Shown here piece after piece: positions 14,773 to 23,708 of a stretch of DNA of 64,000 nt. Made by a program: the position numbers and the translations under genes. Each line of letters opens with the position of its first letter. The stretch's first letter is position 1. Origin of the DNA: a bacterium HR11 (GTDB lineage Bacteria > Acidobacteriota > HRBIN11); assembly GCA_002898535.1 (NCBI GenBank), contig BEHN01000004.1:1-64000 (forward strand). The letters are read 5' to 3'. The notes below the pieces were generated by a model. The model was not told the origin of the DNA, did not search any database, and saw only the letters and a list, made by a program, of their open reading frames with translations.

Positions 14773-14795
14773 GTAGCCCACTATACGTGGGCTAC
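14773..14795 (-). terminator. Perfect 9-bp hairpin downstream of the SH3/barrel gene
   Basis: GTAGCCCAC (14773-14781) and GTGGGCTAC (14787-14795) form a 9-bp stem with a 5-base loop. It lies 75 bases past the stop of the SH3/barrel gene on the minus strand and before the helicase-fusion gene. Without a U-run it is at best an atypical terminator; GGGCTACC recurs about 15 bases further along. A 7-bp periodic tract (AAGATGCGGCATGCAAGATA) lies at about 14715-14735. Confidence 0.4.
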
Positions 14796-14869
14796 CAGTA
14801 ATTCTGGATGTCCATATCTGGGCTACCTGCGGCGGTTCTTGAACGATCCGCTTTCGGTGGACCCATCCT

Positions 14870-15676
14870 TTACCACAGGTAGAGGACGCCGCCGGCGACG
14901 ACGAACTGTTCCCCGCCACCGGCCTCGACTCGGAGCTCACCAAAAATGAGGAGTCGGGATAGGGGATACTTCACGCCGCCCAGGAAGTTGACCCCGATGT
15001 CAGTATCGGACGCCTCGAAGCCAAAAAAACCTTCGACGGAGGCATGGGCGATGTTAAGGCCCAAGCCGGCATAAGGGGTGAGGGACGTCTGACGAAGGTG
15101 GAAGTTGTAGACGAGGTTCCCATTGATCTCAAAATAGGACAGACCGCCGCCTGGGAAGAAGTAATCGAAGGTCGTTAGGAGTTCCAAATTCCGAGCGAGG
15201 CGGCGGAGATTCCAGAAAGCTCGAACGCCCAGGCCCACGTCGACGTCGTCGGCGATGCTCAGCGTGGCTCCCACACTGGCCGTCCCGGCCGTTTGGGACG
15301 CTCGAGGGGGAGGTGGAGGACCCGGCGGCCGTCGGGGGGACGGTACCGGCTCTGCCTGCGGCGGGGGAGACGGCTCTACCCGAGACGGAGGGGACGGCGA
15401 AGGCGTGGGTTTCTGAGGTTCGACAAACTCGACCAGGGAATCGGCGACAAAGCCCTCGATGTCGCCGTAGCGGACTTTCAGCCATCCGTCCCTCCGCTCC
15501 AGGACTTCCAAGGCCTGGCCTTGGGGGACCTGGGTGATGATGGGGGCGTCCTTCCGCGGAGCGGCCCGTAGGTTGGCCCGACGGACCTTCACGACGGCCT
15601 GTTCGGCCCAGGCCGTGGAGGCCACCCAAACCGCCAGGAGTCCTAAAATCCATGGGCATCCAAGGTGCCGGTGCAT
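14870..15676 (-). CDS. Exported SH3-domain protein with outer-membrane barrel
   Basis: 268 residues. Signal peptide (1-24, ending STAWA); an SH3b-type domain at about 26-85 (VRRANLRAAPRKDAPIITQV, GWLKVRYGDIEGFVADSLVE); a Pro-rich linker (about 90-130); then a predicted small beta-barrel of outer-membrane type (TPYAGLGLNIAHA, INGNLVYNFHL, GVLYLW), ending in a terminal aromatic. Bacterial SH3 domains of this sort often bind cell-wall peptides, so the protein may link the envelope layers; that is an inference. A strong GAGGAGGGG ribosome site lies just before the ATG. Confidence 0.75.
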   Translation of the reverse strand: MHRHLGCPWILGLLAVWVASTAWAEQAVVKVRRANLRAAPRKDAPIITQVPQGQALEVLERRDGWLKVRYGDIEGFVADSLVEFVEPQKPTPSPSPPSRVEPSPPPQAEPVPSPRRPPGPPPPPRASQTAGTASVGATLSIADDVDVGLGVRAFWNLRRLARNLELLTTFDYFFPGGGLSYFEINGNLVYNFHLRQTSLTPYAGLGLNIAHASVEGFFGFEASDTDIGVNFLGGVKYPLSRLLIFGELRVEAGGGEQFVVAGGVLYLW

Positions 15677-15715
15677 AGGTTCCCCTCCTCGTCCATGGGT
15701 GTATTCTTAACAAGA

Positions 15716-15930
15716 AAGATACAAGATGCAGGGCACAAGATGGAAAGAGGGTGCCGAGACCCGGGGGCCGGGTCCCCTACACAGCCGCTCAGTCAGCGAA
15801 TGGCGAATGACGAATGGTCCGGGGTCTATTTCGCGACCCCGCCCGGGCGAGCGGGGCCTGAATGAAAAATGGCCGGTCCGCCCATCGGCCCACTTGCCGA
15901 ACGCCCGGACTCCCGGATTCCCGACCCTGG
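15716..15930. repeat. Repeat-filled spacer upstream of glnA
   Basis: The 375-base gap before glnA holds a degenerate 7-bp tract (AAGATACAAGATGCAGGGCA, from about 15716), the dispersed palindrome CCCCGC...GCGGGG (15837-15856) with its conserved flank (CCTGAATGAAAAATGGCC), and an 8-bp-period tract (GCCGAACGCCCGGACTCCCG, about 15896-15925). All three types recur elsewhere in the window. No gene is seen here. The glnA promoter follows at 15992. Confidence 0.75.
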
Positions 15931-15991
15931 GCCCCGCACCCGGGACCGGAGACCGGATTTTGAAATAACTTGTCGGTTCGCGGTCTGGGGT

Positions 15992-16020
15992 TTGACAAAG
16001 CGTGGGCGCGTCGATACATT
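15992..16020 (+). promoter_or_regulatory. Sigma70-type promoter for glnA
   Basis: TTGACA (15992-15997), a 17-base spacer, then TACATT (16015-16020). A start near 16027 would give a leader of about 25 bases before ATG 16052. The -35 is consensus and the -10 has four of six matches. Confidence 0.65.
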
Positions 16021-16051
16021 GTCGAACTTCCAAAACCCGGCCGACTCGGCC

Positions 16052-17383
16052 ATGGAGTCGAACCCTATGAGCGGTGTATCCGATGCCATCGCCACTTTGC
16101 AGAAGAACGGCGTGGACGTCATCACCCTCGTCTTCACGGACGTCCTGGGACGCCTGAAGGGCTTCAATCTCAGCGTCAACGAGATCGAGCGGGCCTTCTC
16201 GGAGGGGATCGTCTTCGACGGCTCCTCCGTCGAGGGGTTCGTACGTATCGAAGAGTCCGACCTCATCGCCCGACCGGACCCGCAAGCCGTGTTTGTGGCG
16301 CCGGCCCAGGTCAGCGGCTTCAAGACGGCCTTCATCGTTTGCGACGTCCTGCGGGTCGATGGCCAGCCCTTCGAGCGGGATCCCCGGCATATCTTGAAGC
16401 GGGCCCTCGAACAGATCCAAAAGCAGGGTTACCAGTACTACGTCGGCCCCGAGCTCGAGTACTTTTACTTCGGGAGCGACTCGACGCCGACGCCGTTGGA
16501 CGACGCCGGCTACTTCGACACCCTGCCGTCCTATCGACCGACCCTGGCCCGGGAGGAGACGGTCAAGGTCCTGCGGGAGATGGGCATCGAGGTCGAGGCG
16601 TCCCACCATGAAGTCTCCCCGAGTCAGCACGAGATCGACTTTCGGTACCGGGACGCCCTGCGCATGGCCGACACGCTTCAGATCTCCAAGATGATCATCA
16701 AAGAGGTCGCCCGGAAGTACGACCTCTATGCGTCTTTCATGCCGAAGCCCATCTTCGGGATCAACGGAAGCGGCATGCACATCCACATGTCCCTGTGGCG
16801 GGGGGACGAGAATCTCTTTTACGACCCGAAGGACCCCTACCAGCTTTCGAGCCTGGCCCGGCACTTCCTGGGGGGCCTCCTGACGTACGTCAAGTACATC
16901 GCCCTCGTCACGAACCAGTGGGTCAACTCCTACAAGCGGCTCGTCGTCGGCTACGAGGCGCCGGTCTACATCTCCTGGGGCCGGTTCAACCGGTCGGCCC
17001 TCGTGCGGGTCCCGGCCTTCAAGAAGCCGGCCTCGGCCCGGCTGGAGTTCCGGGCCCCCGACCCGGGGACCAATCCCTACTTGGCCCTTGCGTGTATCCT
17101 GACGGCCGGCATGCGGGGCATCGCCGAACGCATCGACCCGCCCGAGCCGATCGAGATGGACATCTACCATATGCCCGAGGCTGACCGTCAACGGCGGAAC
17201 ATCGACACGCTCCCGGCGTCCCTGCTGGAGGCCATCGACCTGGCCTGCCAGTCGCCCATCCTGGCGGAAGCGCTCGGAGAGCCGCTGTTCGAGAAGATCG
17301 TCGAGAACAAGCGGGTCGAGTGGGACAAGTTTCGGATGGCCGTGACGGACTACGAGATTCAGACCTACTACCGGATGCTGTGA
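16052..17383 (+). CDS. glnA: Glutamine synthetase (type I)
   Basis: 443 residues, the usual length for type I enzymes. It joins ammonia to glutamate using ATP in the cytoplasm. Visible landmarks: the N-terminal DVLGRLKGFNL and DGSSVEGF; YYVGPELEYF with catalytic-site glutamates; NGSGMHIHMSLW for substrate binding; and RLEFRAPDPGTNPYLALA near the C-terminus. The tyrosine loop adenylylated in the enterobacterial enzyme is not seen; this place reads IEMDIYHMPEADR, suggesting a non-adenylylated form. Start: ATG 16052 sits just after a good promoter; ATG 16067 is also possible. The longer open frame from 15869 is repeat DNA and is rejected. Confidence 0.95.
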   Translation: MESNPMSGVSDAIATLQKNGVDVITLVFTDVLGRLKGFNLSVNEIERAFSEGIVFDGSSVEGFVRIEESDLIARPDPQAVFVAPAQVSGFKTAFIVCDVLRVDGQPFERDPRHILKRALEQIQKQGYQYYVGPELEYFYFGSDSTPTPLDDAGYFDTLPSYRPTLAREETVKVLREMGIEVEASHHEVSPSQHEIDFRYRDALRMADTLQISKMIIKEVARKYDLYASFMPKPIFGINGSGMHIHMSLWRGDENLFYDPKDPYQLSSLARHFLGGLLTYVKYIALVTNQWVNSYKRLVVGYEAPVYISWGRFNRSALVRVPAFKKPASARLEFRAPDPGTNPYLALACILTAGMRGIAERIDPPEPIEMDIYHMPEADRQRRNIDTLPASLLEAIDLACQSPILAEALGEPLFEKIVENKRVEWDKFRMAVTDYEIQTYYRML

Positions 17384-17439
17384 GCCGGGGGGACGGAGGC
17401 GTCGGTCGGTTCCGATCGGACCCGCTTCGGAGTAGGGCC

Positions 17440-18666
17440 ATGCGGTGGGTCTGGGCGCTGGGTCTGCTTCTCTGCGGGCTTCTCGCCGGCCCGAGGCCTG
17501 CGCGCCCCGCAGACTCGTCGCCGCCTCGGGCCCTGACCCTGGCGGAGGCCGTCGCCCTGGCGTCCCAACGGAATGGCGACCTTCAAGTCCGCCGGTCCGA
17601 GGTCGAAGCGGCCCGGGGTCGGGCCCGGCAGATGACGGCGCCCCCGAATCCCGAGGTGGCGACCGAGCTGTTTACCGTCCAGGAGCGGATCCTGGGCCTT
17701 CAGCAACCCATCCGCTGGCCGGCCCAGACGCGAGCCCTCCGCCGCTTGGGTGAGCTGAATACCGAAGAGGCCGTCGTCGATTACCGGTTGAAGCTACAGG
17801 AACTCGTGCGGGACGTGCGCCTGCAGTTCATCGAGGCTCTGGCCCTGCGGGACCGGGTCGCTGTCCTGGCCGAGAGTCTCCAGATGGCCCAAGAGGTCCA
17901 TACGACGGCCGAAGCGCGGCTACGGCAGGGGTTCGGGAGCCTCGAGGAAGTCACCCGGGCGGCCATTGAGGCCGGTCGGATTCGCGCCCAGTGGGAGGTC
18001 GCACGGAGCGCTCTGGCCGTCCGCCTTACGGAGCTTCGGCGCCTGATCGGTCTCGACAGCGACGTGGACGTGGCCGGCGACCTGGCGGCAGTGGCTTTTG
18101 AATTGGGAAGTTTTTCCGGGGACCCGGCGGCCATCGATACGCATCCGTGGGTCGCGCAGGGCCGGGTCCAGGAGGCGCTCTGGGAGGCCCAGGCCGCCCT
18201 GGAACGGAGCTACCGGCGTCCGGTCATCGCCCTGGGGCCGGCCGTGGGCTTCTTCGAGGGCGGTCGGGTCTCGCCGGGCATCGCCGTTTCCGTCACGCTT
18301 TCGATCCTGGACCGGCGGCAGGGAAGCCTCCAGGAAGCGGCGGCCCGGGCCGAGGCCGCTCGAACGGCGACGGCCTACCGGCGTCGGGAGCTGGCCCTGA
18401 GGCTTGAAAGCCTGACGAAGCGGTACGAGAGCCTTCGGCAAAGTCTGGCGGCCTTCCAGCGGGACGTGCTCGGGCCGGCCGAGAACCTCCTGCGTCGTAG
18501 CCAGGACGCCTATCTTCAGGGGCGGCTTCCCTTTGTGACATACGTCGATGCCTTTCGGACCCTCGTCGAGGTCCGCCTCGAGCACTTAGGTATCTTGGAA
18601 GAGCTGGCCCGGACGGCCGTCGAGGTCCGGTTTATCACGGAGGGCCCGGATGCGACGTCGCCCTGA
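17440..18666 (+). CDS. TolC-family outer-membrane channel (CusC/CzcC-like)
   Basis: 408 residues. Signal peptide (WALGLLLCGLLAGPRPARPA), then two repeats of the outer-membrane efflux protein family: long coiled-coil helices (LTLAEAVALASQRNGDLQVRR; ALEQ-type segments rich in Ala/Arg/Glu) around short strand regions (RWPAQTRALRRLGELN, IALGPAVGFFEGGRVSPGIA). It forms the trimeric exit duct of the tripartite pump with the two genes that follow; it overlaps the adaptor gene by 17 bases. It lies 56 bases after glnA. ATG 17440 is chosen because it begins the signal peptide. Confidence 0.9.
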   Translation: MRWVWALGLLLCGLLAGPRPARPADSSPPRALTLAEAVALASQRNGDLQVRRSEVEAARGRARQMTAPPNPEVATELFTVQERILGLQQPIRWPAQTRALRRLGELNTEEAVVDYRLKLQELVRDVRLQFIEALALRDRVAVLAESLQMAQEVHTTAEARLRQGFGSLEEVTRAAIEAGRIRAQWEVARSALAVRLTELRRLIGLDSDVDVAGDLAAVAFELGSFSGDPAAIDTHPWVAQGRVQEALWEAQAALERSYRRPVIALGPAVGFFEGGRVSPGIAVSVTLSILDRRQGSLQEAAARAEAARTATAYRRRELALRLESLTKRYESLRQSLAAFQRDVLGPAENLLRRSQDAYLQGRLPFVTYVDAFRTLVEVRLEHLGILEELARTAVEVRFITEGPDATSP

Positions 18667-19609
18667 CGACCGACGTCGGCGGTTCCCGGCCGCCTTGCGG
18701 ATTCTCCTGGTAGGCCTCTTACTCCTCTTATCGGGGGTGCTGGCCTGTCGGAAGTCACCGGAGGCGTCCCGGGCCGAAGCGTCGGCGGCCCCGGCGGTCG
18801 CCAACCCCATCCCGTCCGGCGTCCCTTACGAAATCACCGTCGTGCAGAAGGAGCGTTTCCCCCTGTGGGTCTCTACGACGGGTGTGACGACCCTGGACCC
18901 GACCCGGCAGGTCGTACTGACGGCACCCCAGCGGAGTCTCCTCCGGTCCATCGCCGCCCTGGGCGAGCGGGTCCCGAAGGACGCCGTCGTGGCCGTCCTC
19001 GAGCCCCTGGCCTCGCCGGGTTTACGGGTCGAGGTGCGGACTCCGATCGCCGGCCTCGTGCTCCGGCCGTCGGCCCGGGTCGGGGAGATCGTCGAGGAGG
19101 GCGGCCGACTGTTGGAGATCGCCGACGATTCCGTCCTATGGGTGTGGGTCCGCATCTATGCTTCGGATCTGGACCGGGTGCGCCCCGGGACGCCGGCCGT
19201 CGTCTCGGTCCCCGGGAATGCCCGGACGTTTTCGGGCGTCCTGGACCTCATCCTGCCGGAGGTCGGGCCGGACCGGGTCGCCCAGGGACGGGTCGTCCTG
19301 CGGGATCGTCCGGGCCTCCCGGCGGGTCTCGTCGTGGACGTGCGCCTGCCGGTCGGTCAGCGGGAGGGGCTGGTCGTGCCCAGGGAAGCCGTCGTCTTCG
19401 AGGGGACCCGGCCGCTGGTGGCCCGCGTTCGCCTCAAATCCGACGGGACCGTCGCGGCCGTCGAGCCGGTCGAGGTCTCCCTGGGCGTCGAGACGGACCG
19501 TCTGTGGGAGGTCACGGGAGGTCTCCAGGCAGGCGATCGGGTGATCTCGAAGAACGCCTTCCTGATCCTGAAGGCCCGTCCCGGGGCGGCGGAGGAGGGC
19601 GACGATTAG
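18650..19609 (+). CDS. RND efflux periplasmic adaptor lipoprotein (CusB-like)
   Basis: 319 residues. A basic N-terminus and hydrophobic stretch end in a lipobox-like SGVLAC at about residues 28-33, so it is probably an inner-membrane-anchored lipoprotein. The body follows the adaptor layout: barrel-sandwich/lipoyl halves (TTGVTTLDPTRQVVLTAPQ, VRTPIAGLVLRPSARVGEIVEEG) and a beta-barrel plus membrane-proximal domain (LVVPREAVVFEG, VSLGVETDRLWEVTGGLQAGDRVI). The alpha-hairpin is short, since the two lipoyl halves are close together. It bridges the TolC-like channel and the RND pump encoded next to it. Confidence 0.88.
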   Translation: MRRRPDDRRRRFPAALRILLVGLLLLLSGVLACRKSPEASRAEASAAPAVANPIPSGVPYEITVVQKERFPLWVSTTGVTTLDPTRQVVLTAPQRSLLRSIAALGERVPKDAVVAVLEPLASPGLRVEVRTPIAGLVLRPSARVGEIVEEGGRLLEIADDSVLWVWVRIYASDLDRVRPGTPAVVSVPGNARTFSGVLDLILPEVGPDRVAQGRVVLRDRPGLPAGLVVDVRLPVGQREGLVVPREAVVFEGTRPLVARVRLKSDGTVAAVEPVEVSLGVETDRLWEVTGGLQAGDRVISKNAFLILKARPGAAEEGDD

Positions 19610-19639
19610 AGGTGTTCCGAACTCCCAAACGGTAGGGGC

Positions 19640-22600
19640 ATGATTCGGCGCATCGTCGAGTTCTCCGTGAACCGGCGGGGCCTCGTCCTGCTCATGACCC
19701 TGGCCCTGCTCGTCTGGGCCGTCCATGCGGTCGAGACGACGCCGACGGACGTCCTGCCGGACTTGCAGTCCCCGATATTTCAAGTCTTCATCGAGGCCCC
19801 GGGCCTGGCGCCCGGCGAAGTCGACCTCTTGCTGAGTCTGCCCGTCGAGTCGGCCCTGCGGGGTCTCCCCCAGGTCGTGCGAACCCGCTCGGTCTCCACG
19901 CAGGACCTGGGAACGGTCCTGGTTCAGTTTGAATGGGGCGTGGACTTCTATCGGGCCTACCAGTGGATCGTCAGCGAGGTCGCCCGGCTCCGGCCGACAC
20001 TCCCGCCCCAGGTCACGACCATCTCGGTCTCGAACGCCCTGACCCGGGTCGCCGAGGTCTACGAGATCAGCCTGTGGAGCGACCGGCTGTCGCTGAAGGA
20101 GCTTCGGGACTGGGCCGACTACGGGCTGGGCCTGGCTCTCCGGCAGGTGCCCGGCGTCTTTAAGGTCATCGCCCAGGGCGGGTATGCCCGGCAGTGGGAA
20201 GTCCTCGTCTCGCCGACGCGCCTCCAGCAGTACCAGGTGACGCTGACGGACGTGGTCCGGGCCGTCGAGCGGAACAATGAGAACTTCTTCGGGAGCGTGT
20301 GGATTCGGGAGTCCCAGGAGATCCCCATCGTCGGCTGGGGCCGTCTGGGAAATGCGGCGGACCTCGAAAACGTCGTGGTCCGGACCGTTCAGGGCACGCC
20401 GGTCCGGGTCAAGGACGTCGCCACCGTGCGGGACGGACAGGTCTTGCGCCGGGGTGCCTTCCTCATCGGAGACCGGGAGGGGGTCCACGTCCTGGTGACC
20501 AAGCAGTTCGGCATCTCGACGGCGCCCTTCCTGCGGGCCCTGGAGCAAGCCGTCGAGGACCTCCGGCGGACGGCCCCGCCGGGCCTCCATATCCAGGCCC
20601 ACTATAATCAACTCGAGCTGATCCAGACGGCCGTCCGGAGCCTGGCGGAGGCCCTGGCCATCGGGCTCCTGGCCGTCTTTCTGGTCCTGTGGGGCCTGAT
20701 GGGGAATGTCCGGATGACCCTCGTCATGGCCCTCGTCATGCCCGTCTCTATCCTGGTGGCCTTTATCTTTCTGGAGGCCTTCGGGTACAGCCTCAACGTG
20801 ATGACCCTGGGGGCCCTGGCCGTCGCCCTGGGCATCATGATCGATGCGGCCATCATCGACGCCGAGAACATCTTCCGCCACTGGCAGGCGTCGCCCCAGG
20901 ACCGCTTTCGGGCCGTCGTCGAGGGCGCCCTGGAGGTCCGCCGACCGGTCGTCTACTCGACGCTGGTCATCATGCTGATCTTCGTCCCCTTTCTGCTCCT
21001 CCCGGAGCTGGCCGGGCGGCTCTTTGCGCCCTTTGCGGCGACCGTCATCCTGTCGGTCGCCATCGGCTTCGTCCTGTCGGTGACGCTGACGCCGGCCCTG
21101 GCGTTCCTCCTGCTTCCGCGGGGCGACCATCGGACCGGGGGGCGGGACCCCTGGGTCGTCCGGGTCCTCCGGACGGGCTACGAGGCCGTCCTCCGGCGGG
21201 TCCTGGGATTTCCCGGCAACGGGGTCGCCGGCCTCCTGTTGGTAGCGCTTTTGGGCCTCACGGTCTGGATGGTCCCCCGCCTGAAGACCCGGCTGTTCCC
21301 GGCCCTCGACGAGGGGGCCTTCTGGATCGCCATGGACGCTCCGCCGGACATCAGCCTGGACAAGAACGTCGAGGTCGCCCGGACGGTCCAGCGGGTCCTC
21401 CGAGAAGTCCCGGACGTCGAGGCCGTCTACACGAAGATCGGTCGGACCGAAGGGGCCGAGCACGCCGAGCGGGTCAACCGGATTGAGGTCTTCGTCCGAC
21501 TCGTCCCGCCGGGTCGGCGCACGCTCGGTCTGGAAGAAATTCGACGGGCGATTCGGACAAAGCTGGCGCCCCTCGGGATCCCCTTCGAGGTCACGACGCC
21601 CCTCATCGGCGAACGCATCCAGGAGGCCATCGCCGGCGTCACGGCGGACCTGATGGTCCGGATTCACGGCGACGACGACCGCGTCCTGGACCGAGCGGCC
21701 CGGGCGCTGGAGCAGGCCATGCGGGACATCCCGGGCCTGGTCGACGTCCGGCGGGCCCAGACCTCGCCGGTGACCCAGCTCGTCGTCCGGCCCGACCGGC
21801 TTCGGCTCGGTCAGTGGGGACTGTCTATCGAAGACCTCGGCCGGACCGTCGAGACGGCCCTCGGGGGACGGGTCGCGACGTCCGTCGTCCGCGACGTACG
21901 GCAGTACGGCGTGCGGGTCCGTCTCGAGACGGGCCATCCGCAGAGTCCGAGAGACATCGAGGGCCTCCTCATCGGGGCCGAGGACGGGACCGTCGTGCCC
22001 CTCAAGGAAGTGGCGCGGGTGTCGCTCGAGGAGGTCCCGGCTCAGATCTTGCGGGAGAATCTCCGGAAGATGACGTTCGTGACGGCCAACGTCACCGGCA
22101 TCGGATTCGACGAGGCCGTCCGTCGGATTCGGGCCGTCGTCCCCCGGCTTCGTCTGCCGCCGGGTTACACCGTGGATTTCGGGGGTCAGTATGAGAGCAA
22201 GGAGCGGCTCGTCACGCAGGTCGCCTGGGCCGCCCTCGGGGTGTCCCTGGGGATCCTCATCGTGCTGTTGTATGCGTTCAACTCCTGGCGGGTCGCCCTG
22301 ACGGCCCTCTTCACGATCCCCCTGGCCCTGTCGGGCGGCGTGGCGGCCCTTCTCCTGACGGGCGAGACGCTCAACGTGTCGTCCCTCATCGGGTTCATGG
22401 CCCACTTCGGACTTTCCGTCCAGAAGGCCCTGATCCTCATCGAGTTCGTCCTCGACCGCCTGCGGGCCGGTGCCGACGTGAAGACGGCCTGTCGGGAAGC
22501 GGGCCTCGACCGCCTGCGGCCGGTCCTGATGACGGCCCTGGCGGCGGCCGTCGCCGTCCTGCCGATTGCCCTGGGGTACGGGACGGGGTCCGAACTCCAA

Positions 22601-22732
22601 CGGCCTCTGGCCATAGTCCTCATCGGGGGCCTGGTGACCTCGACGCCCCTGACGTTGGTGGGCCTGCCGGTCCTGCTGGCCTGGCTCCTCCGAGGCCGTA
22701 GGGCAGGTCGGGAATCCGGCGGGCCGGGGTAA
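19640..22732 (+). CDS. RND efflux permease, heavy-metal (CusA/CzcA) class
   Basis: 1030 residues, typical for an RND pump, with the 12-helix plan and two large periplasmic loops. Near the fourth helix is GIMIDAAIIDAENIFRHW, the acidic helix of the heavy-metal subclass that relays protons. The N-terminus (FSVNRRGLVLLMTLALLVWA, TPTDVLPDLQSP) and GFMAHFGLSVQKALILIEFV in the second half are also characteristic. The pump uses proton flow to drive export from inner membrane or periplasm through the adaptor and channel encoded upstream. The substrate (copper, silver, zinc or another cation) cannot be told from sequence alone. Confidence 0.92.
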   Translation: MIRRIVEFSVNRRGLVLLMTLALLVWAVHAVETTPTDVLPDLQSPIFQVFIEAPGLAPGEVDLLLSLPVESALRGLPQVVRTRSVSTQDLGTVLVQFEWGVDFYRAYQWIVSEVARLRPTLPPQVTTISVSNALTRVAEVYEISLWSDRLSLKELRDWADYGLGLALRQVPGVFKVIAQGGYARQWEVLVSPTRLQQYQVTLTDVVRAVERNNENFFGSVWIRESQEIPIVGWGRLGNAADLENVVVRTVQGTPVRVKDVATVRDGQVLRRGAFLIGDREGVHVLVTKQFGISTAPFLRALEQAVEDLRRTAPPGLHIQAHYNQLELIQTAVRSLAEALAIGLLAVFLVLWGLMGNVRMTLVMALVMPVSILVAFIFLEAFGYSLNVMTLGALAVALGIMIDAAIIDAENIFRHWQASPQDRFRAVVEGALEVRRPVVYSTLVIMLIFVPFLLLPELAGRLFAPFAATVILSVAIGFVLSVTLTPALAFLLLPRGDHRTGGRDPWVVRVLRTGYEAVLRRVLGFPGNGVAGLLLVALLGLTVWMVPRLKTRLFPALDEGAFWIAMDAPPDISLDKNVEVARTVQRVLREVPDVEAVYTKIGRTEGAEHAERVNRIEVFVRLVPPGRRTLGLEEIRRAIRTKLAPLGIPFEVTTPLIGERIQEAIAGVTADLMVRIHGDDDRVLDRAARALEQAMRDIPGLVDVRRAQTSPVTQLVVRPDRLRLGQWGLSIEDLGRTVETALGGRVATSVVRDVRQYGVRVRLETGHPQSPRDIEGLLIGAEDGTVVPLKEVARVSLEEVPAQILRENLRKMTFVTANVTGIGFDEAVRRIRAVVPRLRLPPGYTVDFGGQYESKERLVTQVAWAALGVSLGILIVLLYAFNSWRVALTALFTIPLALSGGVAALLLTGETLNVSSLIGFMAHFGLSVQKALILIEFVLDRLRAGADVKTACREAGLDRLRPVLMTALAAAVAVLPIALGYGTGSELQRPLAIVLIGGLVTSTPLTLVGLPVLLAWLLRGRRAGRESGGPG

Positions 22733-22752
22733 CTCAGCCCTCAGGGTCCAGG

Positions 22753-22877
22753 CCCCGCCCGTCAGAGCGGGGTCCCACGATGCCTGCATGACTGCGGACG
22801 AGCCCAGGCACCCCGGGACCGCTTCATCCTTCATGCTTCATCCTGTATCCTGCATCTTGCATCCCGTATCTCCCATC
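22753..22877. repeat. Dispersed palindrome and 7-bp periodic tract after the RND operon
   Basis: CCCCGCCCGTCAGAGCGGGG (22753-22772) is one of six related palindromes in the window. From about 22822 a 7-bp-period tract follows, with units such as CATCCTT, CATCCTG, CATCTTG and CATCCCG, up to 22877. The palindrome might act as a weak hairpin after the RND gene; there is no T tract. Confidence 0.7.
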
Positions 22878-22891
22878 TGGCCCTTGGGCTC

Positions 22892-23704
22892 ATGGAGTCC
22901 CTGTACGTCCTGGAAGGCGTGACGTTTCGGTACCCGCGAGCCGACCGACCCACGGTCGAGGACGTTCACCTCGTCATCCCGCCGGGTCGGTTCACGGCCA
23001 TCATCGGACCGAACGGGGCCGGCAAGAGCACGCTCTTGAAGCTCCTGGGCCGCCGGCTGGAGGCGACCGAGGGGACCGTCTTTTACCGTCAGCGGCCCGT
23101 CCAGACTTATCCGGCTCGGGCGTGGGCCCAGGCCGTCGCCTGGCTCCCCCAGAGCCCCTCTATCGCTTTTCCCATCCGGGTCGACGACTTGGTCCGCCTC
23201 GGGCGGTGGCCCCGCCGCCGGACGTGGTTTGACCGGCCGCAGGACGCCGAGGTCGTCGCCCGCGTCCTGGACGTCTTAGAGATCCGTCATCTCCGGGGCC
23301 GGTGGTTTCACGAGCTGAGCGGGGGCGAACAGCAGTTGGTCCATCTGGCCCGGGCCCTGGCTCAAGAGCCGGAAACGCTCCTCCTGGACGAGCCCCTGAC
23401 GTTCCTGGACTTCCGGCATACCGTGCACGTGCTGTCCAAGCTCCGCCAGTTGGTCGCCCAGGGCCTGCACGTCATCGTCATCCTGCACGACCTCAACCTG
23501 GTCGCCCACTACGCCGATTGGGTCATCTTGCTTCACGGCGGTCGGGTCATGGCGATGGGACTGCCCGACGAGGTCCTCCAGTACAAGCACCTGAAGGCGG
23601 CCTACGAGACGGAAGTCTACGTAGACCTCAACGACCTGACGGGCCGCCTCATCATCCTGCCGATGCCGGAAGGGTGGCAGAATCCGGGAGGCCACAGACC
23701 GTAG
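22892..23704 (+). CDS. ABC transporter ATPase, FecE/BtuD-like (iron-complex/cobalamin type)
   Basis: 270 residues, a single nucleotide-binding domain. Walker A GPNGAGKSTLL (about 47-57), Q-loop WLPQSPSIAFPIRVDDLVRLGRWP (typical of the iron-siderophore/B12 subfamily), signature LSGGEQQLVHLARAL, Walker B LLLDEPLTFLD and switch His in VILHDLNLVAHYAD. It would power a periplasmic-binding-protein-dependent importer in the inner membrane. No cognate permease or binding protein lies next to it. The signature has Leu-Val-His where Arg-Val-Xaa is usual. Substrate class is inferred from subfamily pattern only. Confidence 0.85.
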   Translation: MESLYVLEGVTFRYPRADRPTVEDVHLVIPPGRFTAIIGPNGAGKSTLLKLLGRRLEATEGTVFYRQRPVQTYPARAWAQAVAWLPQSPSIAFPIRVDDLVRLGRWPRRRTWFDRPQDAEVVARVLDVLEIRHLRGRWFHELSGGEQQLVHLARALAQEPETLLLDEPLTFLDFRHTVHVLSKLRQLVAQGLHVIVILHDLNLVAHYADWVILLHGGRVMAMGLPDEVLQYKHLKAAYETEVYVDLNDLTGRLIILPMPEGWQNPGGHRP

Positions 23705-23708
23705 ACCA

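Noticed and set aside
15869-16051. Longer glutamine synthetase N-terminus from 15869
   Set aside because: It would cover the TTGACA/TACATT promoter and repeat DNA, and has no similarity to the enzyme.
19136-22834. 1232-codon open frame on the minus strand opposite the RND genes
   Set aside because: Composition (Asp/Gly/Arg/Gln-rich, no hydrophobic core) is that of an antisense shadow, while the plus strand encodes clear adaptor and RND proteins.
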